Assembly: GCF_012641395.1 (NCBI RefSeq)
Contig: NZ_JABAIH010000002.1
Coordinates: 496,001 to 560,000, forward strand
Length of the DNA: 64,000 nucleotides
Origin: Rhizobium sp. P32RR-XVIII
GTDB taxonomy: Bacteria > Pseudomonadota > Alphaproteobacteria > Rhizobiales > Rhizobiaceae
Reading direction: 5' to 3'
The number at the start of each line of letters is the position of its first letter. Positions within the stretch are counted from its first letter, which is position 1. Below are positions 26,499 to 36,495 of the stretch, piece after piece. The notes beneath the pieces are model-generated. The model was not told the origin of the DNA, ran no database searches, and saw nothing but the letters and a program-made list of their open reading frames with translations. A program made the translations under genes and the position numbers.

Positions 26499-28001
26499 AT
26501 GACCATTGTCGACGTTCGCACGCCTGATCCGAAACGCTTCATTCCCGGCGCCACCGGTGACTGGGAAGTCATCATCGGCATGGAGGTCCATGCGCAGGTG
26601 CTGTCGAATTCGAAGCTCTTCTCCGGCGCCTCGACCGAATTCGGCAAGCCGCAGAATTCCAACGTCTCGCTCGTCGATGCCGCCATGCCCGGCATGCTTC
26701 CGGTCATCAACGAGGAATGCGTCCGGCAGGCGGTGCGTACCGGTCTCGGCTTGAAAGCTCAGATCAACAAGCGCTCGCTCTTCGACCGCAAGAACTATTT
26801 CTATCCCGACCTGCCGCAGGGCTATCAGATCTCGCAATACAAGGATCCGATCGTCGGCGAGGGCAAGATCGTGATTTCTCTCGGTCCCGACCGCCAGGGC
26901 CAGTTCGAGGACATCGAGATCGGCATTGAGCGCCTGCATCTGGAACAGGACGCCGGCAAGTCGCTGCACGACCAGCATGCGACGATGTCCTACGTGGATC
27001 TGAACCGCTCTGGCGTCGCGCTGATGGAAATCGTCTCGAAGCCGGACATGCGTTCTTCCGACGAAGCCAAGGCCTATATGACCAAGCTGCGCTCGATCGT
27101 TCGCTATCTCGGCACCTGCGATGGCAACATGGACGAAGGCTCGATGCGTGCCGACGTCAACGTTTCCGTCCGTCGCCCGGGTGAAGCTTTCGGCACGCGT
27201 TGCGAGATCAAGAACGTCAACTCCATCCGCTTCATCGGCCAGGCGATCGAATACGAAGCCCGCCGCCAGATCGGCATTCTGGAAGATGGCGGCACGATCG
27301 ATCAGGAGACGCGGCTTTTCGATCCGAACAAGGGCGAGACTCGCTCCATGCGATCCAAGGAAGACGCGCACGACTACCGCTATTTCCCCGATCCGGACCT
27401 GCTGCCGCTGGAATTCAACGATGCCTTCGTCAAGGCGCTCGAAGCCGACCTGCCGGAGCTGCCGGACGACAAGAAGGAGCGCTTCGTGCGCGACCTCGGC
27501 CTGTCGATTTATGACGCGTCGGTCCTCGTTTCCGAGAAGGCGATTGCCGATTATTTCGAAGCCGTAGCCGAAGGCCGCGACGGCAAGACGGCAGCAAACT
27601 GGGTCATCAACGATCTTCTCGGCGCCTTGAACAGGACCGGCAAGGACATTGAGGACACTCCGGTTTCGCCAGCGCAGCTGGGCGCGATCATCGACCTCAT
27701 CAAGGCCGAAACGATTTCCGGCAAGATCGCCAAGGACCTGTTCGAGATCGTCCTCAATGAGGGTGGTGACCCGGCAGAAATCGTCGAGGCTCGCGGTATG
27801 AAGCAGGTGACTGACACCGGCGCCATCGAGAAGGCCGTCGATGAGATCATCGCTGCCAACCCTGATCAAGTCGCTAAGGTTCAGGCCAAGCCGACACTCG
27901 CCGGCTGGTTCGTCGGTCAGGTGATGAAGGCGACAGGCGGCAAGGCCAATCCGCAGGCCGTCCAGGCTCTCGTCAAGGCGAAGCTCGGTATCGAGGAATA
28001 G
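26499..28001 (+). CDS. gatB: Asp-tRNA(Asn)/Glu-tRNA(Gln) amidotransferase subunit B
   Basis: This 500-residue subunit binds mischarged tRNA and performs the kinase and amidation steps with GatA and GatC. Visible segments are [20 protein letters not shown], the [16 protein letters not shown] segment (phosphorylation site region), [17 protein letters not shown], and the C-terminal tail domain ending in [13 protein letters not shown]. It completes the GatCAB complex even though it is separated from gatC-gatA. Confidence 0.97.
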   Translation: MTIVDVRTPDPKRFIPGATGDWEVIIGMEVHAQVLSNSKLFSGASTEFGKPQNSNVSLVDAAMPGMLPVINEECVRQAVRTGLGLKAQINKRSLFDRKNYFYPDLPQGYQISQYKDPIVGEGKIVISLGPDRQGQFEDIEIGIERLHLEQDAGKSLHDQHATMSYVDLNRSGVALMEIVSKPDMRSSDEAKAYMTKLRSIVRYLGTCDGNMDEGSMRADVNVSVRRPGEAFGTRCEIKNVNSIRFIGQAIEYEARRQIGILEDGGTIDQETRLFDPNKGETRSMRSKEDAHDYRYFPDPDLLPLEFNDAFVKALEADLPELPDDKKERFVRDLGLSIYDASVLVSEKAIADYFEAVAEGRDGKTAANWVINDLLGALNRTGKDIEDTPVSPAQLGAIIDLIKAETISGKIAKDLFEIVLNEGGDPAEIVEARGMKQVTDTGAIEKAVDEIIAANPDQVAKVQAKPTLAGWFVGQVMKATGGKANPQAVQALVKAKLGIEE

Positions 28002-28069
28002 GCGCGATCAGCGCGTCCTTTTCTCAACTTCCGCCGTCTTTGGGCGCGGCCCTGCCATGGAAAGTACGA

Positions 28070-28576
28070 ATGGTCTATTTTGTCCGCACAGCTGGCGAGC
28101 GTGATCTCGAGACGATCCGCGCCTTGCTGATCGAGAGCTTTCATGCCGCCTACGACGGCTTCTACGGCGAGGCGAAGGTTGACGAGCTTGTCGCTCATCT
28201 TTTTTCGCCCGCCGCGTTGAAGGCGCGGTTGTCCAGGAAGAATGCCGAGTTTCTAGTTGCCGACAGCGGCAAGGATATCGGCGCGGTCGGCTATGCGGCA
28301 ATGTCCGCGGAGATGGCGAAGACCGCGATCTTGCATCTCCTCTATGTGCGTCCGTCGCTGCAACGTCAGGGAATCGGGCGAGACATGTTCGCCGAGCTGG
28401 AAACCTGCTTCCCGAACGCTGAGATCATGCGGATCGAGGTCGAGCCGAAGAACGAAGAGGCCATAAGCTTCTACAACCGGCTGGGATTTGTCGAGGTGGG
28501 ACGCAACGAGAATATCGGTCCCGGCCAGTCGGGTATTCCGGCGCTTGTCCTCGAGAAGCAGCTTCAGGCGCACTGA
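28070..28576 (+). CDS. GNAT family N-acetyltransferase
   Basis: This 168-residue acetyltransferase starts MVYFVRTAGERDLETIRALL and has the acetyl-CoA loop LQRQGIGRDMF and NEEAISFYNRLGFVEVGR. A GGAAAG site lies before the ATG at 28070; the frame opens at a TTG at 28040, which is less likely. It is 68 bases after gatB and 6 bases before the next GNAT gene, suggesting a gatB-linked transcript. It is more distant from the GNAT genes at 24338 and 25905 than they are from each other. Confidence 0.85.
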   Translation: MVYFVRTAGERDLETIRALLIESFHAAYDGFYGEAKVDELVAHLFSPAALKARLSRKNAEFLVADSGKDIGAVGYAAMSAEMAKTAILHLLYVRPSLQRQGIGRDMFAELETCFPNAEIMRIEVEPKNEEAISFYNRLGFVEVGRNENIGPGQSGIPALVLEKQLQAH

Positions 28577-28582
28577 GCAGAC

Positions 28583-29047
28583 ATGCACGGCAACCTCATC
28601 ATACGCAAAGCGAGCGAAAGCGATCTCCCCGCACTGATCGCTATGTTTGCGGCCGACGATATCGGCGGGCATGGCGACACGACCGATCCAGCTGCCTTTC
28701 CCGATTACGCCAGGGCTTTCGCTGCGATCGCCGCTTCGCCGGACCAGGCGCTCTATGTCGCCGAGAAGACCGGGGAAGTCGTCGGCACCTTCCAGATATC
28801 GATCGCGACAACGCTGACGGGGCGCGGCGCATCCTTCATGATAATCGAAGCCGTTCAGACGCGCGGGGATATGCGCGGTCAGGGCATCGGCGGACAGATG
28901 ATCGAATTCTGCATCGCAGAAGCAAAAGGCCGTGGCCTTGCGCGTGTCCAGTTGATCTCGAACGCCAAGCGCAAGGATGCCCACAGGTTCTACGAGCGCC
29001 TCGGATTCGAGCAGTCGCATCTGGGCTTCAAGATGGCCCTGAAGTGA
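28583..29047 (+). CDS. GNAT family N-acetyltransferase
   Basis: This 154-residue acetyltransferase has LIIRKASESDLPALIAMF at the start, a long Gly/His/Asp loop (DDIGGHGDTTDP), the acetyl-CoA loop MRGQGIGGQMIEF and the C-terminal AHRFYERLGFEQSHLGFKM segment. It resembles the subgroup found next to other GNAT genes in Rhizobium. It is likely co-transcribed with the GNAT gene ending 6 bases upstream. Substrate unknown. Confidence 0.85.
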   Translation: MHGNLIIRKASESDLPALIAMFAADDIGGHGDTTDPAAFPDYARAFAAIAASPDQALYVAEKTGEVVGTFQISIATTLTGRGASFMIIEAVQTRGDMRGQGIGGQMIEFCIAEAKGRGLARVQLISNAKRKDAHRFYERLGFEQSHLGFKMALK

Positions 29048-29151
29048 GGCTTCGCCGCTCGGGAATCGCTGGACAATCCGGCATTCCGGCGGCATAAGCG
29101 AAGGATCGAATTCCCGACCCGCTTGACCTTCGGCAAGCACAAGGAAAAGAC

Positions 29152-29547
29152 ATGAAGAAGTTCCTGCTGCACGTTTTCACCTGGTGGAATTATTACACTC
29201 TTGGCACCCTGTACGCCCTGCGCAAATTCAAGCGCGTCGGCGAGGATGAGTTCGGTAACGTCTATTACGAAGGCGGCCTGTCTTCCTACGGTCTGCCGAA
29301 GCGCTGGGTGATCTATAACGGTTATGCCGAAGCGTCCGCCATTCCGCCGGGCTGGCACGGCTGGATGCACCACCGCACCGATGTTCCGCCTTCCAAGGAA
29401 AACTACGTCGCCAAGGAATGGCAGAAGGCGCATCGCCCAAATCTTACGGGGACCGCTCAGGCCTACCGTCCGCCGGGCTCGCTTGCTGCTTCCGGCGAGC
29501 GCCCGCGAGTGACCGGCGACTACGACGCCTGGACGCCGGGCAACTGA
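29152..29547 (+). CDS. NADH:ubiquinone oxidoreductase subunit NDUFA12 homolog
   Basis: This 131-residue protein matches the alphaproteobacterial homolog of mitochondrial complex I accessory subunit NDUFA12 (B17.2). Conserved features are VGEDEFGNVYYEG, KRWVIYNGYAEASAIPPGWHGWMHH split across the centre, and a C-terminal YRPPGS segment. It is a peripheral subunit of the membrane complex with no enzymatic motif of its own. A hairpin terminator follows. Confidence 0.95.
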   Translation: MKKFLLHVFTWWNYYTLGTLYALRKFKRVGEDEFGNVYYEGGLSSYGLPKRWVIYNGYAEASAIPPGWHGWMHHRTDVPPSKENYVAKEWQKAHRPNLTGTAQAYRPPGSLAASGERPRVTGDYDAWTPGN

Positions 29548-29560
29548 TAACGCACCGTGG

Positions 29561-29584
29561 GTCGGGCCGTGCGGCCCGGCTTTT
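29561..29584 (+). terminator. Rho-independent terminator after the NDUFA12 gene
   Basis: An 8-bp GC-rich stem (29561-29568 with 29573-29580, one G-T wobble) with a GTGC loop is followed directly by TTTT. It begins 13 bases past the stop codon. Confidence 0.7.
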
Positions 29585-29660
29585 GGCCACAATTGACCTT
29601 TACCCGCAGGTTGGCCGCAGCAGTTGCGGCTCCTATCCAATGCGGTGGAGACGCGCAGAT

Positions 29661-30098
29661 ATGAAGCTTTTCACGCGGAATCAGATCCTGCGTGCCGCCG
29701 GCCTGGCGCTGGCGCTTGGCTCCTCTTTGCTGCCGCAAGCGGCGTCCGCCGCGCGCATCAACAATCCCGTCGCAGTCTTTTCCGGCCTCGACAAGATCAC
29801 CGGCCGCATCACGACGTTCGATGTCTATGTGAACGAGACCGTGCAGTTCGGTGCGCTCCAGGTCACGCCGAAGGCCTGCTATTCGCGTGACCAGACGGAA
29901 GCGCAGAAGATTGATGGCTTTGTCGAGGTCGATGAAATCACGCTCGACCGGAAGATCCGCCGGATCTTCAGCGGCTGGATGTTCGCCGACAGTCCCGGCC
30001 TCAACGCCGTCGAACACCCGATCTACGACGTCTGGCTGAAGGACTGCAAGCAGAACTCCGACGTCCCGCCGCCGGACACCGCTGCGACGGCGCGATAG
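29661..30098 (+). CDS. DUF2155 family secreted protein
   Basis: This 145-residue protein has an N-terminal signal peptide (LRAAGLALALGSSLLPQAASA, cleavage after ASA) and a beta-rich mature part. It carries the DUF2155 core: DKITGRITTFDVYVNETVQFG, then CYSR and the paired later Cys in WLKDCKQ. Function unknown, likely periplasmic. The frame is open upstream to 29418, but the ATG at 29661 gives the signal peptide. It frequently follows the NDUFA12 gene in Rhizobiales. Confidence 0.9.
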   Translation: MKLFTRNQILRAAGLALALGSSLLPQAASAARINNPVAVFSGLDKITGRITTFDVYVNETVQFGALQVTPKACYSRDQTEAQKIDGFVEVDEITLDRKIRRIFSGWMFADSPGLNAVEHPIYDVWLKDCKQNSDVPPPDTAATAR

Positions 30099-30100
30099 CC

Positions 30101-30553
30101 TCAGCTATCGAATACTTCGCATAGCTCGCCATTTTCGACCGTCAGCCACCGAGTTTCACCCTCATTGTTGGCAAAGATCGTCCATTGCGGCTGTCCTTCC
30201 GCCGTCATGAAAGATGTGATGTAGCGGTTATCGAAAAGACTGATCGTCAGTTCCGGCAACCGCCCAAAAAGAGCGACATCAGCTACCGCACGCCCAACCA
30301 AGTCATCGAAGGCTAGAGCCCAATATTCCTCGTCGCTGAAACTGCCGCACAAAATTGCATTCACCGTTTCAATGCGCCAACTCCATTCGATCATTACCGT
30401 GAGTTCGCCTCTGGCCGTTGTGCGCGTATGCTCTCTGCAATCAGTTAGGTTTCCAAAGTCGATTAGGATTGCCGAGCCGTGACCGCGCCGAATACTGGTC
30501 AAGGGCTTGCCTATTAGAGCTGATCGGTAATTCTCAAAAAGTTCTTTGTGCAA
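30101..30553 (-). CDS. Hypothetical protein
   Basis: This is a 150-residue soluble protein with a predicted alternating beta-strand layout: SAILIDFGNLTD, LTVMIEWSWRIE, LPELTISLFDNRY, QWTIFANN. It has no signal, membrane segment or catalytic motif. The pattern resembles small immunity-like or ligand-binding beta proteins, but I assign no function. It lies downstream of aat on the same strand (3-base gap) and is convergent with DUF2155. Codon use looks slightly poorer in GC than its neighbours, which may mean later acquisition. Confidence 0.7.
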   Translation of the reverse strand: MHKELFENYRSALIGKPLTSIRRGHGSAILIDFGNLTDCREHTRTTARGELTVMIEWSWRIETVNAILCGSFSDEEYWALAFDDLVGRAVADVALFGRLPELTISLFDNRYITSFMTAEGQPQWTIFANNEGETRWLTVENGELCEVFDS

Positions 30554-30556
30554 TGT

Positions 30557-31171
30557 TCAGAATTCCAGATGCGGCGATTGCATCGCGGAGGCCAGCATCA
30601 CCGCATAGTCATTTTTATTAACGTCGACGGCGCCGAAGGTCTTCAGATGTTCGGTGGTGAATTGCGTGTCGAGCAGGGTGAAGCCGCTGTCACGTAACCG
30701 CTCGACCAGATAGACGAGGCAGATCTTCGAGGCGTCGGTGCGGCGGGAGAACATGCTTTCGCCGAAGAAGGCCGAGCCGAGGGAAACGCCGTAAAGGCCG
30801 CCGACCAGCCAGCCGTCCTCCCAGGCCTCGACGGAATGGGCATGGCCCATCCGATGCAGCGTGGAATAGAGCGATCGGATGGTATGGTTGATCCAGGTGC
30901 TCGGCCGGTCGGAGGTTGCCTCGGCGCAAGCCGCGATCACCGCGTCGAAATCATAGTTGAAGCGGATGTCGAATGGCTTCCTGCGGATGGTCTTCGCGAG
31001 GCTCTTCGAAACATGGAAGTCATCGAGCGGCAGCACGCCGCGAAGTTCCGGTTCGACCCAGAAGATTTCCGGATCATCGGCCGATTCCGCCATGGGAAAC
31101 AAACCGATGGAGTAGGCGCGCAGGAGGATCTCCGGGGTGATGCCTGGGGACTTCCTGCGCGATCCTGCCAT
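30557..31171 (-). CDS. aat: Leucyl/phenylalanyl-tRNA--protein transferase
   Basis: This 204-residue enzyme adds Leu or Phe to N-terminal Arg/Lys of proteins, marking them for ClpAP degradation. Visible conserved segments are [32 protein letters not shown] (shown in parts as GLFPMA and FWVEPELRG), [24 protein letters not shown] in the centre, GGLYGVSLG and FFGESMFSR. The ATG at 31171 gives the family length; the frame upstream is noise. accC ends 4 bases before it, so it is in the accBC transcript. Confidence 0.95.
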   Translation of the reverse strand: MAGSRRKSPGITPEILLRAYSIGLFPMAESADDPEIFWVEPELRGVLPLDDFHVSKSLAKTIRRKPFDIRFNYDFDAVIAACAEATSDRPSTWINHTIRSLYSTLHRMGHAHSVEAWEDGWLVGGLYGVSLGSAFFGESMFSRRTDASKICLVYLVERLRDSGFTLLDTQFTTEHLKTFGAVDVNKNDYAVMLASAMQSPHLEF

Positions 31172-31175
31172 CCCG

Positions 31176-32519
31176 TTATGCCGAATGGTTGGCCAGGTAG
31201 TGCTCCAGCCAGTGGATATCATAATCGCCGTTGGCGATATCCTGATTGGACACAAGATCCTGGAACAGCGGTAGCGTCGTCTTGATGCCGTCGACGACGA
31301 ACTCGTCGAGAGCACGGCGCAGACGCATCATGCATTCCACACGCGTCCGTCCGTGCACGATCAACTTGCCTATGAGACTATCATAGTACGGGGGGATCTT
31401 ATAGCCTTGGTAGGCGCCGCTATCGATACGCACGCCGAGGCCGCCCGGCGCATGGAAATGCGTGATCGTACCGGGCGAGGGCACGAAAGTGCGCGGATCC
31501 TCGGCATTGATACGGCATTCGATGGCGTGGCCCTCGAACGTGACCTCCTCCTGCTTGACGGAGAGGCCACCGCCGGACGCGACGCGGATCTGCTCGTGCA
31601 CGAGGTCGATGCCGGTGATCGCTTCGGTCACCGGATGCTCGACCTGCAGGCGGGTGTTCATCTCAATGAAATAGAACTCGCCGTTCTCGTAGAGGAATTC
31701 GATCGTGCCGGCACCGCGATATTTCATCTTCTTCATGGCGTCGGCGCAGACCTGGCCGATCTTCATGCGCTGCTCGACGTTGAGCGCTGGGGAGTTTGCC
31801 TCTTCCCATACCTTCTGGTGGCGGCGCTGCAGCGAGCAGTCGCGTTCGCCGAGATGGATCGCATTGCCTTCGCCGTCGCCGAAAACCTGGACTTCGATGT
31901 GCCGCGGCTTGCCGAGGTACTTTTCCATGTAAACCGCGGGATTGCCGAAGGCGGCAGCCGCTTCCGAGCGGGCCGTGTTCAGCGCTTCGTCGAGATCGGC
32001 CTCGGTCTTGGCGACCTTCATGCCGCGCCCGCCGCCGCCGGCCGTTGCCTTGATGAGAACCGGGAAGCCGATCTTGCGGGCCGTTTCCAGCGCATTCTCG
32101 GCAGTAACCTCACCGTCGGAGCCCGGAACGACGGGAATGCCGAGTTGCTGTGCCGTCTGCTTGGCGGTGATCTTGTCGCCCATGAGGCGGATATGCTCCG
32201 CCGTCGGCCCGATGAAGGTGATGCCATGGGCTTCGAGGATATCGGCGAACTTGGCGTTTTCCGAAAGGAATCCGTAGCCGGGATGCACGGCGTCGGCGCC
32301 GGTGATTTCGCAGGCGGCAACGATCTGATGGATGTTCAGGTAGCTATCGCGCGACGGCGGCGGGCCGATGCAGACGCTCTCGTCTGCAAGGCGCACATGC
32401 ATGGCATCGGCGTCGGCTGTGGAGTGCACGACGACGCACGGGATGCCGAGCTCCTTGCAGGCGCGCAGCACGCGCAACGCAATTTCCCCGCGATTGGCAA
32501 TGAGGATTTTGGAGACCAT
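31176..32519 (-). CDS. accC: Biotin carboxylase subunit of acetyl-CoA carboxylase
   Basis: This 447-residue ATP-grasp enzyme carboxylates biotin on AccB. It begins [20 protein letters not shown], has the Gly-rich ATP loop [13 protein letters not shown], the REC-type EANSPAL and [15 protein letters not shown] segments and the catalytic [18 protein letters not shown] segment in parts. The ATG at 32519 is the family start. It follows accB by 10 bases and precedes aat by 4. Confidence 0.97.
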   Translation of the reverse strand: MVSKILIANRGEIALRVLRACKELGIPCVVVHSTADADAMHVRLADESVCIGPPPSRDSYLNIHQIVAACEITGADAVHPGYGFLSENAKFADILEAHGITFIGPTAEHIRLMGDKITAKQTAQQLGIPVVPGSDGEVTAENALETARKIGFPVLIKATAGGGGRGMKVAKTEADLDEALNTARSEAAAAFGNPAVYMEKYLGKPRHIEVQVFGDGEGNAIHLGERDCSLQRRHQKVWEEANSPALNVEQRMKIGQVCADAMKKMKYRGAGTIEFLYENGEFYFIEMNTRLQVEHPVTEAITGIDLVHEQIRVASGGGLSVKQEEVTFEGHAIECRINAEDPRTFVPSPGTITHFHAPGGLGVRIDSGAYQGYKIPPYYDSLIGKLIVHGRTRVECMMRLRRALDEFVVDGIKTTLPLFQDLVSNQDIANGDYDIHWLEHYLANHSA

Positions 32520-32529
32520 GACGCCCGCC

Positions 32530-33003
32530 TTATTCGATGACGACGAGGAGCTGGCCATATTCGACGGGCTGTCCGTCCTCGACTAGGATCTCCGTAACCT
32601 TGCCGGACTTCGGAGACGGAATCTGGTTCATCGTCTTCATCGCTTCGATGATGAGCAGCGTCTGGCCTTCCTTGACGGTCGAGCCTACTTCGATGAAGGC
32701 GCGGGCGCCCGGTGCCGGAGCCATGTAGGCGGTGCCGACCATCGGTGCGTTGATGGTGTTCGCCGGGTTACGCGCCGCTGCTGCCGGAGCGGCAGCCGGT
32801 TGCGGTGCGGCTGCGGAAGAAGCGGCTGCCGGATAGGCCGGCGCGGCGATCGGCGCCTGGACATACTGCGTGGTGCTGGCGCGCGAAACGCGGATGCGCA
32901 AATCTTCCTGCTCGACTTCGATTTCCGTCAGGTCCGTGTCGTTGAGGATGTTTGCGAGATCGCGGATCAGCGCCTGATCGATACCTTTTTTCGTCTCAGC
33001 CAT
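32530..33003 (-). CDS. accB: Biotin carboxyl carrier protein of acetyl-CoA carboxylase
   Basis: This 157-residue carrier has an N-terminal acidic helix ([21 protein letters not shown]), a Pro/Ala-rich linker (about residues 45-80) and a C-terminal biotinyl domain. The biotinylated Lys sits in EAMKTMNQI, where Thr replaces the more common Met after Lys, as in other rhizobia. It is first in the accB-accC-aat series. aroQ lies 20 bases upstream on the same strand. Confidence 0.97.
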   Translation of the reverse strand: MAETKKGIDQALIRDLANILNDTDLTEIEVEQEDLRIRVSRASTTQYVQAPIAAPAYPAAASSAAAPQPAAAPAAAARNPANTINAPMVGTAYMAPAPGARAFIEVGSTVKEGQTLLIIEAMKTMNQIPSPKSGKVTEILVEDGQPVEYGQLLVVIE

Positions 33004-33023
33004 GAGTGTGCCCTGTCTTCTTC

Positions 33024-33461
33024 TTATGCCGTGAGGTTCTTCAGCGCCTGCAGCGCCAGGATGTAGCTATAGGGGCCAAAGCCGCAGATAACGCCCTTTA
33101 CAGCCGGCGCGATCATCGATTTGTGGCGGAATTCTTCGCGTGCATGCACGTTCGAGATATGGAGCTCGATCACCGGAATGGAAATGGCGCGGATTGCATC
33201 GTGCAGCGCAACCGACGTGTGCGTATAGGCGCCGGCATTGATCGCAACGCCTACCGCCTTGTCTTGCGCCTCGTGGAACCAGTCGACGAGGACGCCTTCG
33301 TGATTGCTCTGGCGGAAATCGATCTCGAAGCCAAGGTCACGGCCGGCCGCCTTGCAATCCGCCTCGATATCCTTGAGCGTCTTTCCACCATAGATGCCAG
33401 GTTCTCGTTTGCCGAGCATGTTCAGGTTAGGTCCGTTCAGGACGAAAATAGTCTGCGTCAT
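33024..33461 (-). CDS. aroQ: Type II 3-dehydroquinate dehydratase
   Basis: This 145-residue enzyme dehydrates 3-dehydroquinate in the shikimate pathway. Landmarks are [18 protein letters not shown] with catalytic Y24, the flexible-lid Arg in the same stretch, [16 protein letters not shown] and [14 protein letters not shown] with the catalytic His. The ATG at 33461 is used; the frame is open to 33491 but lacks family match there. It is upstream of accB, which is its standard position in many alphaproteobacteria. Confidence 0.96.
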   Translation of the reverse strand: MTQTIFVLNGPNLNMLGKREPGIYGGKTLKDIEADCKAAGRDLGFEIDFRQSNHEGVLVDWFHEAQDKAVGVAINAGAYTHTSVALHDAIRAISIPVIELHISNVHAREEFRHKSMIAPAVKGVICGFGPYSYILALQALKNLTA

Positions 33462-33605
33462 CGAATGTTCCGTCAAAATCACGAGGGCCACCTATAGACT
33501 CCCCATGTCTTTAAAGAAAGCCCCTTGGGGAGGGCGGCCGAAATCGTGCCATATTTGTCCACATGGCTGAAACACTTGGATTTTGGCGAATTGATGGGCG
33601 CCGCC

Positions 33606-34364
33606 TCAGCAGCTCGTCTTCCCGCAGGCGCGCATGTTTTTCACCTTGGCCTCAAGATCGTCGAAACCGACCGCGCCCTGCACCAGCTCGTTGCCGATGA
33701 CATAAGATGGGGTGCCGCTGATGCCGAGCTTCTGCGCCAGCTCGTAGGCTCCTTCGACGGAGGCGGTGTCCGGGCTCTTCTTCATTTCGTCACGGATCTG
33801 CGTCTCGCTGACGCCGAGCGATGTTGCGACTGCAATGGCGCTGTCCTCGTCCGCACGGCCGTCGCCGCCAAGCAGGGCGACATGGAACTGTCCGTACTTT
33901 TCCGGAGCGAGCTTGCGGAAAGCATCCGAAACCTTATGGGCGGCAACCGATTCCGGCCCGAGGATCGGGAATTCCTTCAGCACGAAGCGGACGTTCTTGT
34001 CCTTTTCGAGCATGGCCTGCATGTCGGACAGGGCGTGACGGCAGTAGCCGCAATTGTAGTCGAAAAACTCGACGATGGTGACGTCGCCCTTCGGATTGCC
34101 GATCGTCATGTCGTATTTCGCGTTGAAGATATCCTTGCCGTTTTCAGCGATCGCCTGATTGGCTTTCACGGAGCGGGCTTCCTGCTGCTTCTTCTGCAGG
34201 GCATCCTGCACCTCGAGCATGATCTCGGGGTTCTGGATGAGGTATTCCTTGATGAACTCGCCGAACTCCTTCTTCTGCGCGTCATCGAGGGCAGCTGCTG
34301 GGAAGGGCAGGGCAACGCTTGCTGCGAGCGCGAGGGCGGTGAATGTTTTCGCAAAGAAGGTCAT
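33606..34364 (-). CDS. DsbA family thiol:disulfide protein
   Basis: This 252-residue periplasmic protein has a signal peptide (TFTALALAASVALPFPAAA) and an N-terminal helical region (EFIKEYLIQNPEIMLEVQDAL). A thioredoxin-fold domain follows with the redox motif FFDYNCGYCRHAL and the cis-Pro loop GISGTPSYVIG. It probably forms or isomerises disulfides. It ends in Cys residues (RACGKTSC), which is unusual and could be an extra redox site. Start and length match rhizobial homologs. Confidence 0.9.
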   Translation of the reverse strand: MTFFAKTFTALALAASVALPFPAAALDDAQKKEFGEFIKEYLIQNPEIMLEVQDALQKKQQEARSVKANQAIAENGKDIFNAKYDMTIGNPKGDVTIVEFFDYNCGYCRHALSDMQAMLEKDKNVRFVLKEFPILGPESVAAHKVSDAFRKLAPEKYGQFHVALLGGDGRADEDSAIAVATSLGVSETQIRDEMKKSPDTASVEGAYELAQKLGISGTPSYVIGNELVQGAVGFDDLEAKVKNMRACGKTSC

Positions 34365-34549
34365 TTTGATCCTCGTCTTCGGCAGATGGGCCGATTTTGC
34401 TGCGATTCACTATCGCCGCGTTCCCAGGTTGAGCCCCAAAGCATCACGTTAAGGCGCGAGCTACAGTCCTCAAACAGGATTTTTTCGCAGGCGCGACGCA
34501 ATCGCGGGATTGTGATGAACTCAATATTGCGGCAATTGTCTGGTCGCAA

Positions 34550-35731
34550 GTGAACATCCGGAGATATGCAGCCTTGTTTTCCGTATCGAAACGCAGCGAA
34601 GTCGATCCTTTCCACGCCATGGACGTGCTGGCGGAGGCGACCAGAAGGCGCGCAAAGGGCCATCCGGTCATCTCCATGGCCGTCGGCCAGCCTTCCCATC
34701 CAGCACCGCAGGCAGCGCTCGAGGCGGCGCGCGCAGCGCTGGTCGACGGCAAGATCGGCTATACCGATGCGCTCGGCACCGCGCGGCTGAAAAGCGCGCT
34801 TTCCTTGCACTACCGCGACCGGCACGGGCTGGACGTGGACCCTATGCGGATCGCCATCACAACGGGTTCGTCGGCAGGCTTCAATCTTGCGTTTCTCTCG
34901 CTTTTCGATGCCGGTGATGCCGTGGCGATCGCAAGGCCCGGCTATCCGGCCTATCGCAACATTCTCGGCGCGCTCGGCCTGAAAATCCTCGAAGTGCCGG
35001 CGACGGCCGAGACGCATTTCACGATGACGCCGGAAAGCCTGGAGGCCGCGCAGCGGGAAAGCGGCGTGAGACTGAAAGGGGTTCTGCTTGCAAGCCCGGC
35101 CAACCCGACGGGCACGGTGACGGGAAGGGAGGCGTTGAAGGCGCTGGCCGATTATTGCGCCGCCAACTCGATCGCCTTCATCTCCGACGAAATCTATCAT
35201 GGCCTGACATTCGCGGGCGAGGAGACGAGTGCGCTCGAACTGACCGGCGAGGCGATCATCATCAACTCCTTCTCGAAATATTATTGCATGACCGGCTGGC
35301 GGATCGGCTGGATGGTGCTGCCGGAGCGGCTTGTCCGGCCCATCGAACGCGTAGCGCAGAGCCTCTACATCTCGCCGCCGGAACTTTCCCAGATCGCCGC
35401 AACGGCGGCGCTGGGTGCTGCTGCGGAGCTCGACGTCTACAAGGCGAGCTACGCCAGAAACCGCGATTTCCTGATGGGGCGGCTTCCCGAAATCGGGCTT
35501 TCGATCGCTTCGCCGATGGACGGCGCGTTCTATGCCTATGTCGATGTCACGCGCTTCACCAACGACAGCATGGCGTTTGCCAAGCGGATGCTGGCGGAAA
35601 TCGACGTGGCCGCGACACCCGGATTCGACTTCGATCCGCTCGAAGGCAACCGGACGATGCGCATGTCCTATGCCGGTTCCGAAGCCGAGATCGCCGAAGC
35701 GGTGGAACGCATCGCGGGATGGCTGAAATAG
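34550..35731 (+). CDS. Pyridoxal-phosphate aminotransferase, class I/II
   Basis: This 393-residue fold-type I aminotransferase has the substrate/cofactor segments ISMAVGQPSHPAP, LASPANPTGTVTGREAL, ISDEIYHGLTF and the PLP Lys in NSFSKYYCMTGWRIGW. Substrate is uncertain: aspartate-, alanine- or methionine-type transaminases look alike here. It starts at GTG 34550. It is divergent from the DsbA-like gene. The following 764 bases contain no gene. Confidence 0.88.
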   Translation: MNIRRYAALFSVSKRSEVDPFHAMDVLAEATRRRAKGHPVISMAVGQPSHPAPQAALEAARAALVDGKIGYTDALGTARLKSALSLHYRDRHGLDVDPMRIAITTGSSAGFNLAFLSLFDAGDAVAIARPGYPAYRNILGALGLKILEVPATAETHFTMTPESLEAAQRESGVRLKGVLLASPANPTGTVTGREALKALADYCAANSIAFISDEIYHGLTFAGEETSALELTGEAIIINSFSKYYCMTGWRIGWMVLPERLVRPIERVAQSLYISPPELSQIAATAALGAAAELDVYKASYARNRDFLMGRLPEIGLSIASPMDGAFYAYVDVTRFTNDSMAFAKRMLAEIDVAATPGFDFDPLEGNRTMRMSYAGSEAEIAEAVERIAGWLK

Positions 35732-36495
35732 GCTCTGCTTCCCGTGGCTTGTAAGCAGTTCTGAAAGCATTTTCGGAAGTTCTTGAATGAGGCCATTGGC
35801 GCGCATGGCTTTCCGTTCACGCGATGGATTCCATCCGTGCCTTGCATCTGCATTTCAACTCGGACGGGGCGCTGGAAATTGCCGCGTTGAGTAGAAGTAT
35901 ATGGCGCTTCCCAGCGCCCCGTTCGGCGGTTTTTATCCGCAACTTCGGCCTCTCTGCTCGGATCCGGCACCGCCGGTCCGTCTGTGTGCCCCACAGGCAC
36001 GCCCGAAATCACCCGGCCGGCATTTTCGCCCGGCCGCCGTTCCGGAGGGAGACCATTTTCTGCGGACCCCGGCTGTAGGAGCTTACGTCGTTCTCCTGCA
36101 GCCGGCGCCGGTCCCGTCTCGCCGCGACGCCTCGCGGTGTATCCGTGACGGAACGGCGCGATGATGACACAGGTCTTGCGGGCGCCGATGAAACGAGCAG
36201 GCGGCAATTGATTTTGCTGGGTTTTCGGCGTTTGTCGTGCGCGGGGTCGCTCCCCCTCACCAACAAAATCTAAGCCTTGGCCGATGGCCAAGGGCAAGAT
36301 TTTGTATCCTCTCCCCGAGGGGAGAGGAGGGGCGGCGAGGCCTTCTCCACCGTCATTCCTGTGACAAGCACAGGAATGAGGGAGCTTGGGATGGGTGGCG
36401 GTGGCGGACCGTCCAGCAAACGTTCCGATTCCAAATCCATTTGACGTTACGGAAGAAACTCGCTCAGTCTGGTGGCGCCAACGGAGAACAGGCGA
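35732..36495. other. Intergenic region with palindromic repeats
   Basis: This stretch has no frame with protein character on either strand, although several GC-rich frames are open. Near 36069-36102 an 11-bp inverted repeat with one mismatch (GGCTGTAGGAG and CTCCTGCAGCC) is visible. A compound palindrome at 36260-36327 is listed separately. The layout looks like an extragenic repeat cluster. Confidence 0.6.
36260..36327. repeat. Compound palindromic extragenic repeat
   Basis: Two adjacent hairpins: an imperfect one with arms ACAAAATCTAAGCCTTGGCC and its near-complement (three mismatches) around GAT, then a perfect CCTCTCCCC-GA-GGGGAGAGG. CCTCTCCCC/GGGGAGAGG palindromes between genes are common in rhizobial genomes, so this is probably a member of a dispersed family. 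Confidence 0.6.

Noticed and set aside
26175..27869. 564-codon open frame on the minus strand
   Set aside because: It is fully antisense to gatB, whose motifs are intact. High-GC codon bias commonly opens the complementary frame.
31353..32540. 395-codon open frame on the plus strand
   Set aside because: It is antisense to accC, whose ATP-grasp motifs are complete.
34361..35806. 481-codon open frame on the minus strand
   Set aside because: It is antisense to the aminotransferase, which keeps its PLP lysine motif.
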